Source: Alphaproteobacteria bacterium (GTDB lineage: Bacteria; Pseudomonadota; Alphaproteobacteria; DSM-16000; Inquilinaceae). From it: a stretch of DNA of 45,112 bases. Within the stretch, counting starts at the first letter, position 1. Each line of letters starts with the position of its first letter. The notes under the pieces were generated by a model that searched no databases, was not told the origin of the DNA, and was given only the letters and a program-made list of their open reading frames with translations. Location of the stretch: assembly GCA_028281925.1 (NCBI GenBank), contig JANQIX010000025.1, positions 1 to 45,112 of the forward strand, read 5' to 3'. Of this stretch, positions 27,237 to 35,833 are shown in pieces. Position numbers and translations under genes: made by a program.

Positions 27237-28064
27237 TTGGTCTTGGGACTTCAGGTGAAGATCGGGCGACTTCTGAGCTTAGCGGTCTGCGGTTTGCCGG
27301 TCTTGGCAGTCTCGGCCACGGTCGTTCCCGCCGGCGCCACCGAAATCGCGCCGCACAGGGCAATCTATGACGTCCGCCTGAGCCAGCTGCGCAGCGGCAC
27401 GGCGGTGAGCGACGTCAGCGGCCAGATGCTGTTCCAGTGGGCCGATGCCTGCGATGCCTGGATCGTCGATCAGCGCTACCACCTGGACTTCCTTTATCAG
27501 GAAGGCCAGACGGTCGCGGTGAACACGAGCTATACGACATGGGAGACGAAGGACGGACTTGCGTTCACCTTCAATCTGCGGCGCACCTCGAACGGCACGG
27601 TGGAAGAGGAACTGCGCGGCAAGGCCACGCTCGAGGACGGGGGCGAGGGGGGCATTGCCGATTTCCGGCTGCCCGATGAGCATGCGCAGCACCTTCCTGC
27701 GGGCACGCTGTTCCCGACGGCACACACGATTGAGCTGATCGACCGGGCGGCGGCCGGCGATTCGTTCTTTCTGGCGACGCTGTTCGATGGTTCGGAAGCC
27801 GAGGGGCTGGTCGAGCTGAGCGCCGTTATCGGCGACCTGCAAGCGGGGGATGAAGATGCTGAAGATCCGCTGCTGGCCGGCCCGTCATGGTCGGTCCAGA
27901 TGGCATTCTTCGCCCTGGCGCAAGAAAGCGCGACACCGGACTACGAAATCTCCGTGCGGCTCTACGCCAACGGCGTCATCGACGAGATGCTGATCGACTA
28001 CGGCGACTTCGTCATGGCCGCAGAGCTGGCGCTGCTCGAGCCCATGGAAGCGTCCGGCTGTTGA
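27237..28064 (+). CDS. eipB: EipB-like cell envelope protein (DUF1849)
   Basis: Exported protein of about 275 aa resembling the DUF1849 family, whose Brucella member EipB supports cell-envelope integrity. The start is a TTG at 27237, chosen because a strong GGAGGAAGGA ribosome site ends 2 bases before it; GTG 27255 is an alternative that shortens the signal peptide. A hydrophobic signal (LLSLAVCGLPVLAVSATVVPAGA) precedes the conserved EIAPHRAIYDVRLSQLRSG. Segments such as GQMLFQWADACDAWIVDQRY and LPAGTLFPTAHTIELIDRA are typical. The pair of cysteines C78-type (DACDAW) and the penultimate-region Cys at the C-terminus could form a disulfide. Confidence 0.8.
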   Translation: MVLGLQVKIGRLLSLAVCGLPVLAVSATVVPAGATEIAPHRAIYDVRLSQLRSGTAVSDVSGQMLFQWADACDAWIVDQRYHLDFLYQEGQTVAVNTSYTTWETKDGLAFTFNLRRTSNGTVEEELRGKATLEDGGEGGIADFRLPDEHAQHLPAGTLFPTAHTIELIDRAAAGDSFFLATLFDGSEAEGLVELSAVIGDLQAGDEDAEDPLLAGPSWSVQMAFFALAQESATPDYEISVRLYANGVIDEMLIDYGDFVMAAELALLEPMEASGC

Positions 28065-28080
28065 CCGCGGGCGGCCGCCG

Positions 28081-29355
28081 TTACCGCCTTTCAGATTTCA
28101 GCCCGCGGCCCTTGGTGATGGCCGTGCGGCCGAGTTTGGCGCGGACATCGTCGATCGCCGCTTCGACCTTCTGGCGTTGCAGCGCTTGCGCGTCGAACAG
28201 GTCCGGCGGATCGGCGAAGTCTTCCGCCACCAGATGGGCCACGCCGACGCCGATCAACCGATAGGCCGTTCCGTCGATTTCGTCTGCCAAGAGCGGAGCA
28301 GCGCTGCGGAAGATGGTGTCGGCAAGCTGTGTCGGCTCGGCCAGGCGGTGGCTGCGGGTGAGCAAACGGAAATCGGCGGTCTTGAGCTTGAGCGTCACCG
28401 TGCTGCCGGCCAGGTTTTTGCGCTTCAGCCTCTCCGCGACACGTTCGCACAACGGCCATAGCGATCGCTCAAGCCGCTCACGGTCGCTCAAGTCGCGGTT
28501 GAAGGTCGTCTCCGCTGAGATGCTCTTGGCCGGCTGGTCCGGATCCACCGCACGGTCGTCCTCGCCATGGGCGAAGCGCCAGAGCCGCTTGCCGATACTG
28601 CCGTAGCGTGCAATCAGCCGGGCTTCGTCGAGCCGCGTGAGATCGGCGATGGTGCGGATGCCGTCGGCCAGCAGGCGGCCTTGCAGCGCGCGGCCGACGC
28701 CCCAGATGGCCGACACCGGCTGGCCGGCGAGCACTTGCCGCGCCTCGGCCCGGCCGATGACCATGAAACCACGCGGTTTTTCCAGATCTGATGCGAACTT
28801 GGCTAGAAACTTGTTGTAGCTCAGGCCCACGGACACTGTGATGCCCAGATCCCGTTCGATCCGGCGGACCAGCAGGCAGCAGGTGCGGGCCGGGCTGCCG
28901 CCATGCACCGCCTCAGTGCCGCTGAGGTCGAGAAAAGCCTCGTCGATCGAAAGTGGCTCAACCAACGGTGTGGCTTCCAGCATGGCGCGGCGGACCGCGG
29001 CGCCGACGGCGGAATACTTGGCCATGTCCGGGCGGATCACGACCGCGTCCGGGCAGGCCGCCAATGCCTTGAACATCGGCATGGCCGACCGCACGCCGTA
29101 GAGCCGCGCCACGTAGCAGGCCGCCGACACGACCCCCCGCTCGCCGCCGCCCACAATGACGGGTCGGTTGGCTAGTTCCGGGCGATCACGCTTTTCGATC
29201 GTTGCATAGAAGGCATCGCAGTCCAAATGTGCAATATTGAGAGAGTCTAACTCTCTGTGCGCGATCAGTCTTGGGCTTCGGCACCCGGGACAGCGGCGTT
29301 CCTCGGGTGATTCGCCATCTTCTGCGTGTCCGCAGTCGCGACAGCAATATGCCAT
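28081..29355 (-). CDS. dinB: DNA polymerase IV (DinB) with N-terminal zinc ribbon
   Basis: Y-family translesion polymerase, 424 aa. The catalytic carboxylates are D45 (with D47 in HLDCDAFYA), D138 and E139 (LSIDEAFLD). Palm, fingers, thumb and little-finger domains are complete. An extra ~35 residues at the N-terminus contain C5-x2-C8 and C22-x2-C25, a probable zinc ribbon that E. coli DinB lacks but that I recall from other alphaproteobacteria. The start at 29355 has no obvious ribosome site, but the cysteine pairs argue that this region is translated. Converges on eipB with a 16-base gap. Confidence 0.93.
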   Translation of the reverse strand: MAYCCRDCGHAEDGESPEERRCPGCRSPRLIAHRELDSLNIAHLDCDAFYATIEKRDRPELANRPVIVGGGERGVVSAACYVARLYGVRSAMPMFKALAACPDAVVIRPDMAKYSAVGAAVRRAMLEATPLVEPLSIDEAFLDLSGTEAVHGGSPARTCCLLVRRIERDLGITVSVGLSYNKFLAKFASDLEKPRGFMVIGRAEARQVLAGQPVSAIWGVGRALQGRLLADGIRTIADLTRLDEARLIARYGSIGKRLWRFAHGEDDRAVDPDQPAKSISAETTFNRDLSDRERLERSLWPLCERVAERLKRKNLAGSTVTLKLKTADFRLLTRSHRLAEPTQLADTIFRSAAPLLADEIDGTAYRLIGVGVAHLVAEDFADPPDLFDAQALQRQKVEAAIDDVRAKLGRTAITKGRGLKSERR

Positions 29356-29586
29356 CGTCGGTCGATCCGTCTACGAATGCGGGGCAATACCGCATGCTGC
29401 TCTTGAATAATGGATCGGCAACCTTCGCCATGCTAGCCTTGGCGTCGGTCATTCGGGACTGGGCGGATATGGGGCTGGGCCGCTTGCGGATCAGAGAGCC
29501 GGCGAGACGTGCGCCGGTCTGCTCCGACGCGCCGGATGTCCGCCCGATTGGTTTCGAGTGGAACCGTGGCCAACAAGGATCTTTCG
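29356..29586. other. dinB-divK divergent intergenic region
   Basis: 231 bases without a convincing gene. It must hold the dinB and divK promoters. A small perfect hairpin, ATGCGG (29377-29382) with CCGCAT (29390-29395), is present. I do not see a full CtrA box (TTAA-N7-TTAA). Confidence 0.4.
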
Positions 29587-29949
29587 ATGCCCAAGACAGT
29601 TCTGATTGTGGAAGATAACGAATTAAACATGAAGCTCTTCCATGATCTGCTCGAGGCGCATGGTTACGCGACCCTGCAGACGAAGGATGGCATGGAAGCG
29701 CTCAAGTTGGCCCGGCAGAACAAACCCGATCTGATCCTTATGGATATCCAGCTACCCGAGGTATCCGGCCTCGAGGTGACCAAGTGGATCAAGGAAGACG
29801 ATGACCTGAAGACGATTCCGGTCATCGCCGTCACCGCGTTTGCCATGAAGGGCGACGAAGAGAAGATCAGGGAAGGCGGCTGCGAGGATTACATTGCCAA
29901 GCCCATATCCGTTGCCAGGTTTCTAGAAACTGTGCAGCGCTATTTGAGC
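29587..29949 (+). CDS. divK: Single-domain response regulator DivK
   Basis: Cell-cycle response regulator that is phosphorylated by PleC/DivJ-type kinases and lowers CtrA activity through the DivL-CckA pathway in alphaproteobacteria. The product is 120 aa from ATG 29587 (AAGGA lies 7 bases upstream). It is a receiver domain only: acidic pocket E9/D10, phospho-acceptor D53 ([10 protein letters not shown]), switch T83-like residue in VTAFAMKG, and lysine in IAKPIS. It lies 16 bases before pleD, the same order as in Caulobacter. Confidence 0.94.
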
Positions 29950-29968
29950 TGACTCGAGATAGGTCGCC

Positions 29969-31387
29969 ATGTCCGCACGTATCCTTGTAGTGGATGATGT
30001 GCCGGCCAATGTGAAGCTGTTGGCGGCAAAACTGTCACGCGAGTATTTCGATGTCCTGACGGCCGATTCGGGGCCGAGCGCGCTTGAGATCGCCCAGCGC
30101 GAAGCCCCCGATATCGTGCTCTTGGACGTCATGATGCCGGGCATGGACGGCTTCGAGGTCTGCCGGCGGTTGAAGGCGGACACGCTGACGCTGCATATCC
30201 CCGTCGTCATGGTGACCGCGCTGAGCGATGGCTCCGACAGGGTCGCCGGCCTTGAAGCGGGAGCTGACGACTTCCTGACCAAGCCGGTGAACGATATCGC
30301 GCTGTTCTCGCGCGTGCGGTCTCTGGTTCGGCTGAAGCAGATGATGGACGAATGGCGGATCCGTGAGCGCACGTCGGACGAGCTGGGCGTCGTCCGCAGC
30401 GAGGATACGGAGTTCGACGAAAGCGCGGAGAATGCTCAGATTCTCGTTGTCGAGGACAGCGAACTGCAGCGCACTAAAGTGGCGCAGACGCTGGAAATCG
30501 ACCGCGCGCACGTGACCAGCACGTTGACCATCGACGACGCCGAACGTCTGGCCAATACGCAGGACTTCGAACTGATCATTGCCAGCCTGACACTGCGCAG
30601 CGAAGACGGCTTGCGGCTGGTGTCACGGCTGCGCTGTCTGGACCGGACGCGCCAAGTTCCGATCCTCTTGCTGGCGCAGGAAGAGGAGATGCAGCGCGTC
30701 GCCAAGGGGATGGAGATCGGCGCCAACGACTATATCGTCAAGCCGATCGACCGTAACGAGTTGAAGGCGCGCGTCCGCACCCAGATCCGGCGCAAGCGCT
30801 ATCAGGACCGGCTGCGCACCAACTACCAGCGCAGCCTCTCGATGGCGCTGACCGACAGTTTGACCGGCCTGTTCAACCGCCACTATCTCGGCGCCCACTT
30901 GGCCCGCATGATCGGGCGCATAGCCGAGACGCACAAACCCGTCGTCGCGATCATGCTGGATATCGACCATTTCAAGGTTGTGAATGACACCTATGGCCAT
31001 GCGGCTGGCGATCAGGTGCTGAAAGAGGTTGCGGAGCGCGTAAGCCGCAACCTGCGCAACTTTGATATGGTCGCCCGCTTCGGCGGCGAAGAATTCATCA
31101 TCGTCATGCCCGACTCCACGTTGGAGGGGGCGACCCTGGTCGCTGAGCGCCTGCGCCTGCGCATTGCCGAAGAGCCGTTTCGCGTAGACGCACCGGTGGG
31201 CGAACTGAGCATCACCATCAGTCTGGGCGTGGCGGCGACCGACGATGCCGCGACGACACCGACGGTGTTGATCAACGAGGCGGATCAAGCGCTCTACGCC
31301 GCCAAGCGCAAGGGCCGCAACTGCGTGGTCGCAACAGGCATGGAGGATATTCCTCCAGAAATCCTCGCAGCGGCGGCATCTAGCTGA
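29969..31387 (+). CDS. pleD: PleD-type diguanylate cyclase response regulator
   Basis: Makes cyclic di-GMP when phosphorylated; in Caulobacter it drives polar development. The product is 472 aa. REC1 (1-125) has phospho-acceptor D53 in LLDVMMPGMD. REC2 (about 155-275) is degenerate: its usual Asp position reads IIASLTLR, as expected of a dimerisation adaptor. The GGDEF domain (about 290-460) has an intact GGEEF active site at 372-376 and the inhibitory site RNFD at 363-366, correctly five residues upstream, so product feedback inhibition is expected. Probably co-transcribed with divK. Confidence 0.95.
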   Translation: MSARILVVDDVPANVKLLAAKLSREYFDVLTADSGPSALEIAQREAPDIVLLDVMMPGMDGFEVCRRLKADTLTLHIPVVMVTALSDGSDRVAGLEAGADDFLTKPVNDIALFSRVRSLVRLKQMMDEWRIRERTSDELGVVRSEDTEFDESAENAQILVVEDSELQRTKVAQTLEIDRAHVTSTLTIDDAERLANTQDFELIIASLTLRSEDGLRLVSRLRCLDRTRQVPILLLAQEEEMQRVAKGMEIGANDYIVKPIDRNELKARVRTQIRRKRYQDRLRTNYQRSLSMALTDSLTGLFNRHYLGAHLARMIGRIAETHKPVVAIMLDIDHFKVVNDTYGHAAGDQVLKEVAERVSRNLRNFDMVARFGGEEFIIVMPDSTLEGATLVAERLRLRIAEEPFRVDAPVGELSITISLGVAATDDAATTPTVLINEADQALYAAKRKGRNCVVATGMEDIPPEILAAAASS

Positions 31388-31400
31388 TGTAAAGCAAAAC

Positions 31401-31422
31401 CGGCGGCCCATGGGGCTCGCCG
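31401..31422 (-). terminator. Intrinsic terminator of rpmG
   Basis: On the minus strand a 9-bp stem with one bulged base (GGCGAGCCC paired with GGGCCGCC) around CAT is followed by GGTTTTGCTTT. It lies 84 bases beyond the rpmG stop and just past the convergent pleD stop. Confidence 0.5.
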
Positions 31423-31505
31423 ACCGGATCGTTAAGAATTTCTTTGTACCCTGTCGCCCGGCCGTGCGGAAAGCAAGGGAGTTCGGGCGAGATTTCAGCC
31501 GTCGG

Positions 31506-31673
31506 CTACTTGATCTTGCCTTCTTTGAATTCGACGTGTTTCCGCGCTACGGGATCGTACTTGCGCAGAGACAGTTTTTCCGTCTTGGTCTTGGCGTTCT
31601 TCTTCGTGACGTAAAAGAAGCCTGTGCCCGCCGAACTGTTCAAACGGACTTTCATCGTGGCGGGTTTCGCCAT
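31506..31673 (-). CDS. rpmG: 50S ribosomal protein L33
   Basis: Hand translation gives 55 residues, [20 protein letters not shown] at the start and EFKEGKIK at the end, with [13 protein letters not shown] and [10 protein letters not shown] in between; this is an unmistakable L33. It is the zinc-free (cysteine-free) type. AGGG lies 7 bases before the ATG. Own promoter and terminator are visible. It is convergent with pleD, an order seen in other alphaproteobacteria. Confidence 0.97.
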   Translation of the reverse strand: MAKPATMKVRLNSSAGTGFFYVTKKNAKTKTEKLSLRKYDPVARKHVEFKEGKIK

Positions 31674-31715
31674 CGCTATTCCCTCTCGGATCTGAATTGG
31701 TCAGGTTGCTGTTCG

Positions 31716-31743
31716 AATATCACGCGTCGCGGTTCTTTGACAA
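31716..31743 (-). promoter_or_regulatory. Probable promoter of rpmG
   Basis: On the minus strand TTGTCA (31743-31738) and GATATT (31721-31716) are 16 bases apart; the leader to the rpmG ATG would be about 36 bases. Confidence 0.4.
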
Positions 31744-31774
31744 CGCCTGCTGCTGTTTCCCCCGATGGCAACGC

Positions 31775-33349
31775 CTACTCGGCGGCGGTGCGGGCGGCGA
31801 GCGAAGGCGGAGTGGAGGCGGCCAGGGCTTGCTGGAACAGAACCGGATCGCGCAACAGGCGCAACGCAACCTCCACATCCAGCTCTGCATCGTGTTCGCG
31901 CCAGGGGCATGCTTCGCGCAGCCGCTCCAAGGCCCTCTCGTCGTCTGGCGCGGCCTGCCGCAAGGCGGTCAGGCTGGCCGGTACGGCAAGCTGGCCTGAG
32001 GAAAACATCGCCACGATGCGATCGGCGTCTTCGATGCCGTTGCTGGTGCAAATCGTGGGCATCACGCCCTGCAAATGCAGCGTATAGCCCGACGGGGCGA
32101 AGATCCGGCTCCAGGTCAGGAACAACTCGCCGTCGTTCGGCAGCCGCGTCACCGTCTGAACGCTGCCTTTGCCGTAGGTAGACGCGCCCACCAGGACGCC
32201 GCGACGGCTGTCCTGCAAGGCGGCGGCGACGACCTCCGCGCCGGAGGCGGAGCGGCCGTCGAGCAGCACGACCAAGGGTAGCCCGTTGGCGATGTCGGAG
32301 CTGTCGGCCAGGAACTGCTGGCGGCTGTCGGGGTGGCGGCCGCGCGTGTGGATGATTTCGCCGTCGACCATGAACAGATCGGCGACTTCCACCGACTGGT
32401 CCAGCAGCCCCCCTGGGTTGCCGCGCAGATCCAGGATGATGCCCCGCGCCCGATCGCCCAGCGTCTCTTGCGCTTCCTCAAGCGCGTCGCGGACGTTGTT
32501 GCGCGTGCTGACATTGAACCGGCTGACGCGGATGATCACCACATCGTCGTCATAGCGCGCCGATACGGCATTCGGGATGACCCGTCGTCGGCGAAGCGCA
32601 AACGTCCGCTCGCTGCCGTCGCCTCGCTGAACGGTCACCTGGACCATGGTGTTGACCGGTCCGCGCAGGTTGTTCCCTAACTCTTCCAGGCCCCATTCGC
32701 GGGAGTCCCTGCCATCCACTGCGACGATACGATCGTCGGTGCGCAAGCCGGCCTCGAAGGCCGGGCCTTCGGCGAACACGTCCTGGATCGACGGGCGCCC
32801 CTGGTTGTCGAGCTCCAGCAAGATGCCGATGCCGCCATACCCGTCCCGGAAGGCACGTTCCTGTTCCGCCTGGTCAGGGTTCACATAGCGGGAATAGGGG
32901 TCCAGATCGCCGGCGATCGCGCTGAAGATGGCCTCATAGACATCCTCGGTCGATGCCAGTCGCAAGGGTTCCGAGCCGATCCGGGCGCTTTCCAGCGCAG
33001 AGACCGTCAATTCCGCCCAGGCGTCGTCGTCACGCGGGCTGGGGGCCGGATAGTCGGCCAGGATCACGTCGCCCGACAGAAGCTGCAGTCTGCCGTCCAG
33101 CCGCCGTGCACTCAGGTTCTCGTCGATCCTGGACAGCCCGGAGAGCCCATCGACGGTGAGGGTCCCAATATCCACCGGCTCGAAATACACCTCTTCGATG
33201 CGTTCGTAGCCGACGTCGAAGATGCTGTCGGAAAGCAGCGGCTGCCGCTCGGCAGAACGCCCGACGGACCGATCGTACGACCCGGCCGCACACGCGCCCA
33301 GGAAGACCGTCAGGGCCAGTGCGGCGAGAATTCCTTTCGGTGCCGGCAT
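31775..33349 (-). CDS. Lipoprotein S41-family C-terminal processing protease
   Basis: Serine protease with a PDZ domain, 524 aa from ATG 33349. That start gives a lipoprotein signal peptide with lipobox LGAC (C20); the frame upstream overlaps rnr and looks non-coding. PDZ domain near residues 165-245 (GYGGIGILLELDNQGRP, GPAFEAGLRTDDRIVAVDG). The catalytic region shows the serine segment GRSASGAEVVAAALQD and the lysine in TYGKGSVQTV, so it is probably active. The lipid anchor suggests it works at the periplasmic face of a membrane. Lies 109 bases after rnr on the same strand; not the usual secreted CtpA context. Confidence 0.88.
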   Translation of the reverse strand: MPAPKGILAALALTVFLGACAAGSYDRSVGRSAERQPLLSDSIFDVGYERIEEVYFEPVDIGTLTVDGLSGLSRIDENLSARRLDGRLQLLSGDVILADYPAPSPRDDDAWAELTVSALESARIGSEPLRLASTEDVYEAIFSAIAGDLDPYSRYVNPDQAEQERAFRDGYGGIGILLELDNQGRPSIQDVFAEGPAFEAGLRTDDRIVAVDGRDSREWGLEELGNNLRGPVNTMVQVTVQRGDGSERTFALRRRRVIPNAVSARYDDDVVIIRVSRFNVSTRNNVRDALEEAQETLGDRARGIILDLRGNPGGLLDQSVEVADLFMVDGEIIHTRGRHPDSRQQFLADSSDIANGLPLVVLLDGRSASGAEVVAAALQDSRRGVLVGASTYGKGSVQTVTRLPNDGELFLTWSRIFAPSGYTLHLQGVMPTICTSNGIEDADRIVAMFSSGQLAVPASLTALRQAAPDDERALERLREACPWREHDAELDVEVALRLLRDPVLFQQALAASTPPSLAARTAAE

Positions 33350-33458
33350 AGTCTCCGTGGGCTCCTTTCGCCCTGTTGCCTGCCACTCCGATCGGAGTAA
33401 ACGCTTATGCAACAGCATGATGGCTGATACGACTCGTAGCATGGTCTTGGATGCGAGG

Positions 33459-35714
33459 CTATCGGCCAGTTGTCCGGCGGCGGCGGCCCGCGCCGCGCTG
33501 GACGGGCCGCGATCGCCCTGCCGGCTTGGGGGGCGGCAGCCATGAGGCCTCCGCCCCGTCATCGGCATCGATCAGACGGAAAACGGTACTTCCCGACAGG
33601 GCATCGGCCTCGGCGATCGTGACGCGCACCTGGGCGCCGAGCCGAAAACAGCGTTGCCAGCGGTCGCCCACCAAGGCATGCGCCTGCGCATCGTGGATGT
33701 AGCGGTCGTCCGGCAAGGTCGAAACCGGGACAAGACCATCCGCACCGATCTCGTCCAGGCGGACGAACAGGCCGAACCGCGTCACGCCGACAATGCGCCC
33801 CGATGCGGCGCTGCCGACACGGCTTGCGAGGAAAGAGGCCGTGAAGCGGTCGACGGCGTCGCGCTCGGCAGCAATGGCACGGCGCTCGGTATAGGAGACG
33901 TGGCGGCCCGTTTCCTCCAGCCGCAGCAGTTCCGCATCGGTCGCGCCATCCGTTCCGAGCTTCAAGAGCCGGATCAGGGCGCGGTGCACCAGAAGGTCCG
34001 AATAGCGGCGGATCGGCGAAGTGAAATGGGTGTAGCGGGGCAGGGCCAGGCCGAAATGGCCGATGTTCTCGGGGCTGTAGACGGCCTGGGCCTGGCTGCG
34101 CAGGATCAGTTCGCTGATCATCGGCGCTTCCGGCCGCCCTGCAGCGCGTTCCAGGATGTGCGTGAACAGGCGCGGCTTGAGCACGGCGCCTTTGGCCAGA
34201 GAATATCCCAGCGGCTCAAGCACCTCACGTAGCGCCTCGACCTTGGCCTTGTCAGGCTCAGCATGGACCCGATAGAGCGACGGCGCCTGGTGGTCCAGCA
34301 ACGTGGCTGCTGCGGCCACGTTGGCTGCGATCATGAATTCCTCGATCAGGCGATGGCTGTCGAGGCGCATACGGCTGCCGATACCGGACACCCGACCGTC
34401 GTCGTCCAGCTCTATCTTCGTCTCAGCGATGTCGAGATCGAGCGTGCCGCGCGCCTCTCGGGCCCGCACCAGCGCGCCGAAGGCGCCATAGAGCGGGCCG
34501 ATCACGGTGTCCATCAAAGGGGCTGTCAGCGCATCGGGCGCGCCGTCGCGGGCCGCCTGAACCTGTTCGTAGGTGAGCCGCGCGGCCGAACGCATCAGGC
34601 CGCGCAGGAACCGATGGCGCAGAGGATTGCCGTCGCGGTCGACGGCCATTTCCACCGCGACGCAGGCCCTGTCCTCTCCGGGCTTGAGCGAACACAGTCC
34701 GTTGGACAGCGCCTCGGGCAGCATCGGCACGACCCGGTCGGGGAAATAGCAGCTGTTGCCGCGGCGATAGGCCTCGCGGTCGAGCGCGCAGTCGGTCGGG
34801 ACATAGTGGGTGACGTCGGCGATGGCGACCAGCATCCGCCACCCGCCGGGGTTCTCTGGGCTCTTGTCGGCCTCGGCCCAGACGGCGTCGTCGAAGTCGC
34901 GCGCATCGGCCCCGTCGATGGTCACCAGCGGCACGGCGCGCAGGTCGGTCCGGCTGCCGAGCGGACACGGGCCGGCCGCTTCGGCTTCTTCCAGCGCGGT
35001 CTGTGGGAAGATCGTGGGCAGGCCCGCCGAGGCGATTGCCACGAGGCTGATGCTGCGTGGATCGTCCGGATCGCCGAGCCGGTCGACGATGCGCGCCTGG
35101 CGCGGGCCGAGCCTGGACGGATCCCCGTCCAGCGAGATCAGAACCAGCTCACCATCCGCCGCGCCGCTGCGATTTGCCTCATCGACCGGGATCGGGTCGC
35201 GCTGCCGCCGGTCGGCTGGGATGACGACGCCCCCGCCACGGCGCTCGCGGAAGGTGCCGACAATGCGGACAGCCGTCCGGCGTTCCAGCCTGCGGATGGC
35301 GCGGGCTTCGTAAGTCTTCTCGTCCAGCCGGGCGAGGCGGGCCAGCACGCGGTCTCCGGCGGCCAGCGCTTGGCCCGAGACATGGTCGGAGGACAGAAAG
35401 ATGCGGGGTGCGGGCGAGTCCGCCGCCCAATTGAACGGTGCAGCCTCAACCTCGCCGTCGGTGTCCACGCGCACGACCTGAATGACCGCCACCGCCGGCA
35501 GTGCATCCGGCGGTGCGACCTTGCGTCCGCGCCCCCGGGACAGCAGGCCCTCACGCTCCAGGTCCCTGATGATGGCCTTCAGTTCAATCCGGCGATCGCC
35601 TGTGATGTGGAAGGCACGGGCAATCTCCCGCTTGGTGACAGGCGTCTGGCTTGATCTGATGAAGTCTGCGATCTGTTCGCGTGTCGGAAAGGGCGCGCCC
35701 TTCGATTTCGACAT
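33459..35714 (-). CDS. rnr: Ribonuclease R
   Basis: Processive 3'-5' exoribonuclease that degrades structured RNA. The product is 751 aa: an N-terminal winged helix (PVTKREIARAFHITGDRRIELKAIIRDLEREG), cold-shock/OB domains (about 80-230), the RNB catalytic domain with the four aspartates in IDGADARDFDDAVWAE, a YTHFTSPIRRYSDLLVHR motif, and a C-terminal S1 domain (about 640-725) ending in a basic tail. Downstream of topA by 119 bases on the same strand, as in many alphaproteobacteria (plsY-dprA-topA-rnr). Confidence 0.95.
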   Translation of the reverse strand: MSKSKGAPFPTREQIADFIRSSQTPVTKREIARAFHITGDRRIELKAIIRDLEREGLLSRGRGRKVAPPDALPAVAVIQVVRVDTDGEVEAAPFNWAADSPAPRIFLSSDHVSGQALAAGDRVLARLARLDEKTYEARAIRRLERRTAVRIVGTFRERRGGGVVIPADRRQRDPIPVDEANRSGAADGELVLISLDGDPSRLGPRQARIVDRLGDPDDPRSISLVAIASAGLPTIFPQTALEEAEAAGPCPLGSRTDLRAVPLVTIDGADARDFDDAVWAEADKSPENPGGWRMLVAIADVTHYVPTDCALDREAYRRGNSCYFPDRVVPMLPEALSNGLCSLKPGEDRACVAVEMAVDRDGNPLRHRFLRGLMRSAARLTYEQVQAARDGAPDALTAPLMDTVIGPLYGAFGALVRAREARGTLDLDIAETKIELDDDGRVSGIGSRMRLDSHRLIEEFMIAANVAAAATLLDHQAPSLYRVHAEPDKAKVEALREVLEPLGYSLAKGAVLKPRLFTHILERAAGRPEAPMISELILRSQAQAVYSPENIGHFGLALPRYTHFTSPIRRYSDLLVHRALIRLLKLGTDGATDAELLRLEETGRHVSYTERRAIAAERDAVDRFTASFLASRVGSAASGRIVGVTRFGLFVRLDEIGADGLVPVSTLPDDRYIHDAQAHALVGDRWQRCFRLGAQVRVTIAEADALSGSTVFRLIDADDGAEASWLPPPKPAGRSRPVQRGAGRRRRTTGR

Positions 35715-35833
35715 TATATCAATCGCTTGCAGTCGTTTTCACAAACTATATCTGAGGTCGTTGTACGATCGTCTGGAATGCACTGGCACCGGAGCGCCCG
35801 CCGATGTCGTGAGTCTATCCATCGAATCTCAAT

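Noticed and set aside
29271..29618. Plus-strand reading frame upstream of divK
   Set aside because: It overlaps dinB and divK in wrong register, has no ribosome site and no recognisable protein pattern.
33350..33568. N-terminal extension of the S41 protease
   Set aside because: It overlaps the rnr coding end and would bury the lipoprotein signal peptide.
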